Below, piece after piece: positions 60,706-64,000 of a DNA stretch of 64,000 bases (positions are counted from its first letter, which is position 1; each line of letters begins with the position of its first letter). The translations under genes were made by a program, and so were the position numbers. The stretch is from NCBI RefSeq assembly GCF_018861735.1, contig NZ_JAHLEB010000004.1, positions 1 to 64,000 on the forward strand. Direction: 5' to 3'. The notes under the pieces are model-generated. The model did no database searches. It had not been told where the DNA came from and saw only the letters and a program-made list of their open reading frames with translations. This DNA comes from Clostridium lacusfryxellense (GTDB lineage Bacteria; Bacillota; Clostridia; Clostridiales; Clostridiaceae).

Positions 60706-62742
60706 ATGGATATTTATAGCGATATAAAATATATAAAGGGCGTTGGCCCTAAAATGGCAGAGAATCTGAATATGTGTGGGATTTTTAATGTATTAGATAT
60801 ACTATTATATTTTCCAAGAGATTATGAGAATGTATCTGTCCATAAAAGCATTCTAGAATGCGTAGAAAGCGAAAATGTTATTATAGAGTGTAATGTTTTA
60901 AATATATTAAAAGATGTTAGATTAAAAAATAATAAAACACTCTCGACTATAGTTTTTTCTCAAGGTGAAAATAAGTTTAAAGGTAAATGGTTTAATCAGA
61001 AATATGCAAAAAATAGCTTTAAGGTTTCAAATAATTATATTATTACAGGCAAAGTGAACAAATTTAAGGAAGAAATAACTATTATGAATCCCAAAATAGT
61101 AAAAAATACATCAATGGATTCAAATAAGATTATTGCAAAATACCCCCTTAAAAACAATATTACAAATAATTTCTTCAATAAAATTATATCAGGAGTGCTT
61201 AGTGATATTAATATAACAGAGAGTTTGCCTTTATGGATTGTGGACAAATATGGATTTTGCTCTTTGGAGGATGCGGTGCGCAATATACATAGTCCTAAAA
61301 GTTCAGAACTACTTGATGAATCCAGAAGAAGACTTAAATTCCAAGAGTTATTTACATATTCATTGAAGATATTAATGTTAAAAGAATTTATAAAATTTCA
61401 TAATGATGGTATTCAGTTTAAAATAGCACCAGAACTTACATTGCTTAAGGATCAACTCCCATTTGAACTTACTAGGGCCCAAAGTAGAGTTGTAAGAGAG
61501 ATTCTAATAGATCAAAAAAGAGATAAAGGCATGAATAGACTTCTTCAAGGAGATGTTGGTAGTGGCAAAACTATAGTCGCTATAATTACTATGTTTAATG
61601 TGGTGAAGAATGGGTACCAAACTTCTATGATGGCGCCTACCGAAATTTTGGCAAAACAACATTATGCAGAAATTCAAAATGTATTAAAAGATTTTCCATT
61701 AAATATTAAATTATTAAGCGGAAGTACATCAGCTAAAAACAAACAATTGATTAAAGATGAATTAAAAAATGGAACCATTGATATTATTATAGGAACACAC
61801 GCACTTATTGAAGATAATGTAGAATTTAAAAACTTAGGAATGGTAGTTACTGATGAGCAACATCGCTTTGGGGTATCACAAAGGAATAGATTCTCAAACA
61901 AGGGTAAAAACATAGATATTCTTGTAATGACAGCTACCCCGATTCCTAGAACATTGTCATTATATTTATATGGTGATTTAGACGTTTCTATCATTGATGA
62001 ATTGCCACCTGGAAGGCAAAAAATAGATACAAGTTATGAAAATATGTCCTCAAGTGATCATGTGTATGATTTTGCACTAAATGAGATTAATAAAGGAAGA
62101 CAAGTTTACATAGTTTGTCCGCTAGTAGAAGAAAATGAAGATATGAAGTTAAGCTCAGTTGAAATGCTTTATGAAAAGTTAAAGAAAGAACAATTTAAGG
62201 ATACAAATATAGCAATGATATATGGTAAAATGCCCAGTAAGCTTAAGAATGAAGTAATGGATAAATTTAAAGATGGAGAAATTAAAGTGCTAGTTTCTAC
62301 TACGGTAATTGAAGTGGGAGTAAATGTGCCTAACGCCACAGTTATGATAATTGAAAACTCAGAAAGATTTGGGCTTGCACAACTTCATCAACTTAGAGGA
62401 AGAGTAGGGAGAGGAAAGTATAAGTCCTATTGTATACTACTGGCTAAAATTACAAATAATATAGTTAGAAAAAGACTAGAGGTACTTATAAAAAGTAATG
62501 ATGGCTTTTATATCGCCGAAGAAGATTTAAAAACTAGAGGTGCAGGAGAATTATTTGGAATTAGGCAGTCTGGTGAATCAGGTTTAATTCTAGCAGATGT
62601 GATTTGTGACATCGATATTTTAAAGCTGGCAAATAATGAAGCAAAGAATTTAATACAAAGCAATAATAGTGAAGATGTGGTTGTGAAAAATGATATAATA
62701 GAAAAAATAAAGAAAAGTTCTAACTACATTTGTTTTAATTAA
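60706..62742 (+). CDS. recG: ATP-dependent DNA helicase RecG
   Basis: A 678-residue branch-migration helicase. It has an N-terminal wedge/OB domain, Walker A QGDVGSGKTIVA, the DEQH box (DEQHRFGVSQRN), TATPIPRTLSL and a C-terminal helicase domain (QLRGRVGRG). The ATG at 60706 fits TTGGAG; the GTG at 60697 overlaps it and was rejected. Confidence 0.96.
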   Translation: MDIYSDIKYIKGVGPKMAENLNMCGIFNVLDILLYFPRDYENVSVHKSILECVESENVIIECNVLNILKDVRLKNNKTLSTIVFSQGENKFKGKWFNQKYAKNSFKVSNNYIITGKVNKFKEEITIMNPKIVKNTSMDSNKIIAKYPLKNNITNNFFNKIISGVLSDINITESLPLWIVDKYGFCSLEDAVRNIHSPKSSELLDESRRRLKFQELFTYSLKILMLKEFIKFHNDGIQFKIAPELTLLKDQLPFELTRAQSRVVREILIDQKRDKGMNRLLQGDVGSGKTIVAIITMFNVVKNGYQTSMMAPTEILAKQHYAEIQNVLKDFPLNIKLLSGSTSAKNKQLIKDELKNGTIDIIIGTHALIEDNVEFKNLGMVVTDEQHRFGVSQRNRFSNKGKNIDILVMTATPIPRTLSLYLYGDLDVSIIDELPPGRQKIDTSYENMSSSDHVYDFALNEINKGRQVYIVCPLVEENEDMKLSSVEMLYEKLKKEQFKDTNIAMIYGKMPSKLKNEVMDKFKDGEIKVLVSTTVIEVGVNVPNATVMIIENSERFGLAQLHQLRGRVGRGKYKSYCILLAKITNNIVRKRLEVLIKSNDGFYIAEEDLKTRGAGELFGIRQSGESGLILADVICDIDILKLANNEAKNLIQSNNSEDVVVKNDIIEKIKKSSNYICFN

Positions 62743-62819
62743 GAAAAAAATAGTTTTGTATAAATTACATATATATGTTAAAATATTATCGAAACTTGCT
62801 TAGATGGAGGAATAAACGT

Positions 62820-63371
62820 ATGAGAATTATCGCAGGAAATGCAAGAGGAAGAAAATTATTATCGCCTGTTGGAATGGGAACAAGGCCAACATTAGATAGA
62901 ATAAAAGAAGCTATGTTTAATATAATTCAAAATAGGCTAGTTGGAGCTGTAGTTGTAGATATGTTTTCGGGTACAGGTAGCTTAGGACTCGAGGCAGCAA
63001 GTAGAGGAGCGTCCAAATGTTATTTAATTGACATGGGGGATACTACATTTGAAATGCTACAAAAAAATGTAGATAATCTAAAGTTTAACGATAAATGTGA
63101 ATGTTTAAAAGGTGATACATATAAATACATGGAACAGTTTGCAAATGATAAAATTGTATTTGATTTAATTTTTATAGATCCACCATATGCCAAAGAAATG
63201 ATTCCACCAGCTATTGAAATAATTGGTGCAAATAGTCTTTTAAGAAAAGATGGATTGATTGTTTGTAAAATAGATTCGTCAGAGGAAATATATGAAGGTA
63301 ATTCTATTATTCAGCTTTCGAGTTCAAGAAAATATGGTAACACTACTGTATTGTTTTATGAATACAAGTAA
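62820..63371 (+). CDS. rsmD: 16S rRNA (guanine-966-N2)-methyltransferase RsmD
   Basis: A 183-residue methyltransferase. Motifs: IIAGNARGRKLLSP, RPTLDRIKEAMFNI, the SAM site DMFSGTGSLGLEA and the catalytic DPPYAKE. TGGAGG precedes the ATG at 62820; the longer frame from 62775 begins before that site. Precedes coaD, as in most bacteria. Confidence 0.95.
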   Translation: MRIIAGNARGRKLLSPVGMGTRPTLDRIKEAMFNIIQNRLVGAVVVDMFSGTGSLGLEAASRGASKCYLIDMGDTTFEMLQKNVDNLKFNDKCECLKGDTYKYMEQFANDKIVFDLIFIDPPYAKEMIPPAIEIIGANSLLRKDGLIVCKIDSSEEIYEGNSIIQLSSSRKYGNTTVLFYEYK

Positions 63372-63467
63372 GATAATATTAAAGGATTAGTAGCTCATTT
63401 GGAGTAAATACATGGATGGTAACAATTGTAATTGTAATCTATCCAAAGGAAGACATGGAGGAACAAC

Positions 63468-63950
63468 ATGAAAAAAGCAATTTGCCCTGGAAGTTTCGAT
63501 CCAATAACGAATGGACATTTAGACATTATTGAGAGAGCGTCTAGAGTTTTTGATGAATTAATAGTAGGTGTAGTTGTTAACCCAGAGAAAAAATGTCTCT
63601 TCTCTGTAGATGAGAGGGTTGAACAAATAAAAAATATAGTGAAAAATTTAACTAATGTAAAGGTTAAGAAGTTTAGTGGGTTACTTGTACACTTAATGAA
63701 TGAGGAGAACGTCACAGTAATTGTGAAAGGGCTCAGAAGTGTATCAGATTTCGAATATGAGTTTCAAATGGCATCAATGAACAATAAATTGGATCCAAGC
63801 AAGGAAACTATATTTATGATGGCAAAGGCGGAGTATTGCTATATAAGTTCTTCATCGGTTAAGCAGGTTGCAATGCTTGGTGGAGTAATTAATGGGTTAG
63901 TACCTGAAGAAATAATTCCAGACATTATAAAGAAAATTAATTTAAAATAG
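63468..63950 (+). CDS. coaD: Pantetheine-phosphate adenylyltransferase
   Basis: Penultimate step of CoA synthesis. The 160-residue protein has the nucleotidyltransferase motif [15 protein letters not shown] (HxGH variant), [20 protein letters not shown] and [17 protein letters not shown] precedes the ATG. With coaBC, two CoA steps are encoded in the window. Confidence 0.97.
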   Translation: MKKAICPGSFDPITNGHLDIIERASRVFDELIVGVVVNPEKKCLFSVDERVEQIKNIVKNLTNVKVKKFSGLLVHLMNEENVTVIVKGLRSVSDFEYEFQMASMNNKLDPSKETIFMMAKAEYCYISSSSVKQVAMLGGVINGLVPEEIIPDIIKKINLK

Positions 63951-63961
63951 GTGGTGGAAAT

Positions 63962-64000
63962 ATGGATATGGATGTAATTAAACTTTTAGAATATCTTCAA
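63962..64000 (+). CDS. 5' end of a gene after coaD (partial)
   Basis: Thirteen codons (MDMDVIKLLEYLQ) follow GGTGG. Clostridia often have a coiled-coil protein of unknown role after coaD with a similar opening, but this cannot be confirmed here. Confidence 0.6.
   Translation, partial: MDMDVIKLLEYLQ

Overview
The window is chromosomal DNA from a low-GC, endospore-forming Firmicute, most likely Clostridium sensu stricto. Support comes from a complete spoIIIA operon, spoIVB, spo0A, spoIIM, spoVM and ytfJ, strong AGGAGG ribosome binding sites, AT-rich codons, and a Clostridium-like gene order. No rRNA, tRNA or CRISPR array was found. The species cannot be named from the sequence alone.

Layout. 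0-0.2 kb: start of a minus-strand gene, possibly an IS3-family orfA. 0.3-18.3 kb: conserved block spoIIIAA-AH, Asp23 (yqhY), nusB, folD, xseAB, ispA, dxs, tlyA, nadK, argR, recN, spoIVB, spo0A. The accBC genes found between spoIIIAH and yqhY in Bacillus are absent. 18.4-26.7 kb: small unknown genes, spoIIM, a xerD-like recombinase with altered catalytic residues, two DacF-type carboxypeptidases, scpA, scpB, and ytfJ with its partner on the minus strand. 26.8-34.4 kb: a two-gene flavin/iron-sulfur redox operon whose first gene is split by a mobile element of about 5.27 kb. 34.7-42.4 kb: accessory genes (LacI-type and OhrR/MarR-type regulators, tiny proteins, asparaginase, purine permease, aminotransferase). 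42.6-64 kb: conserved block yicC, remA, gmk, rpoZ, coaBC, priA, def, fmt, a YugP-type peptidase, rsmB, rlmN, prpC, prkC, rsgA, rpe, thiN, spoVM, rpmB, Asp23 (yloU), fakA, recG, rsmD, coaD.

The main discovery is the split gene. The first 16 codons of an electron-transfer flavoprotein gene (PyrK/sulfide-dehydrogenase type) lie at 26844-26891 and the rest at 32166-33110. Joining them at a shared TGTC gives one uninterrupted 330-codon frame. The two inner ends of the element, when joined, form a serine-integrase attP with 10-bp perfect inverted arms centred exactly on TG. The element carries a large serine recombinase, a 50-residue protein that is a candidate excision factor, a ClpE-type unfoldase and a PAP2 membrane phosphatase. 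Both recombination-side genes have promoter-like sequences resembling mother-cell sporulation (sigma-E/K) promoters. I infer a skin-like element that may excise during sporulation to rebuild the redox operon; this is a hypothesis.

Most other genes are housekeeping or sporulation genes in tight, often overlapping operons. Several starts were moved from the longest open frame to a start better placed relative to its ribosome binding site.
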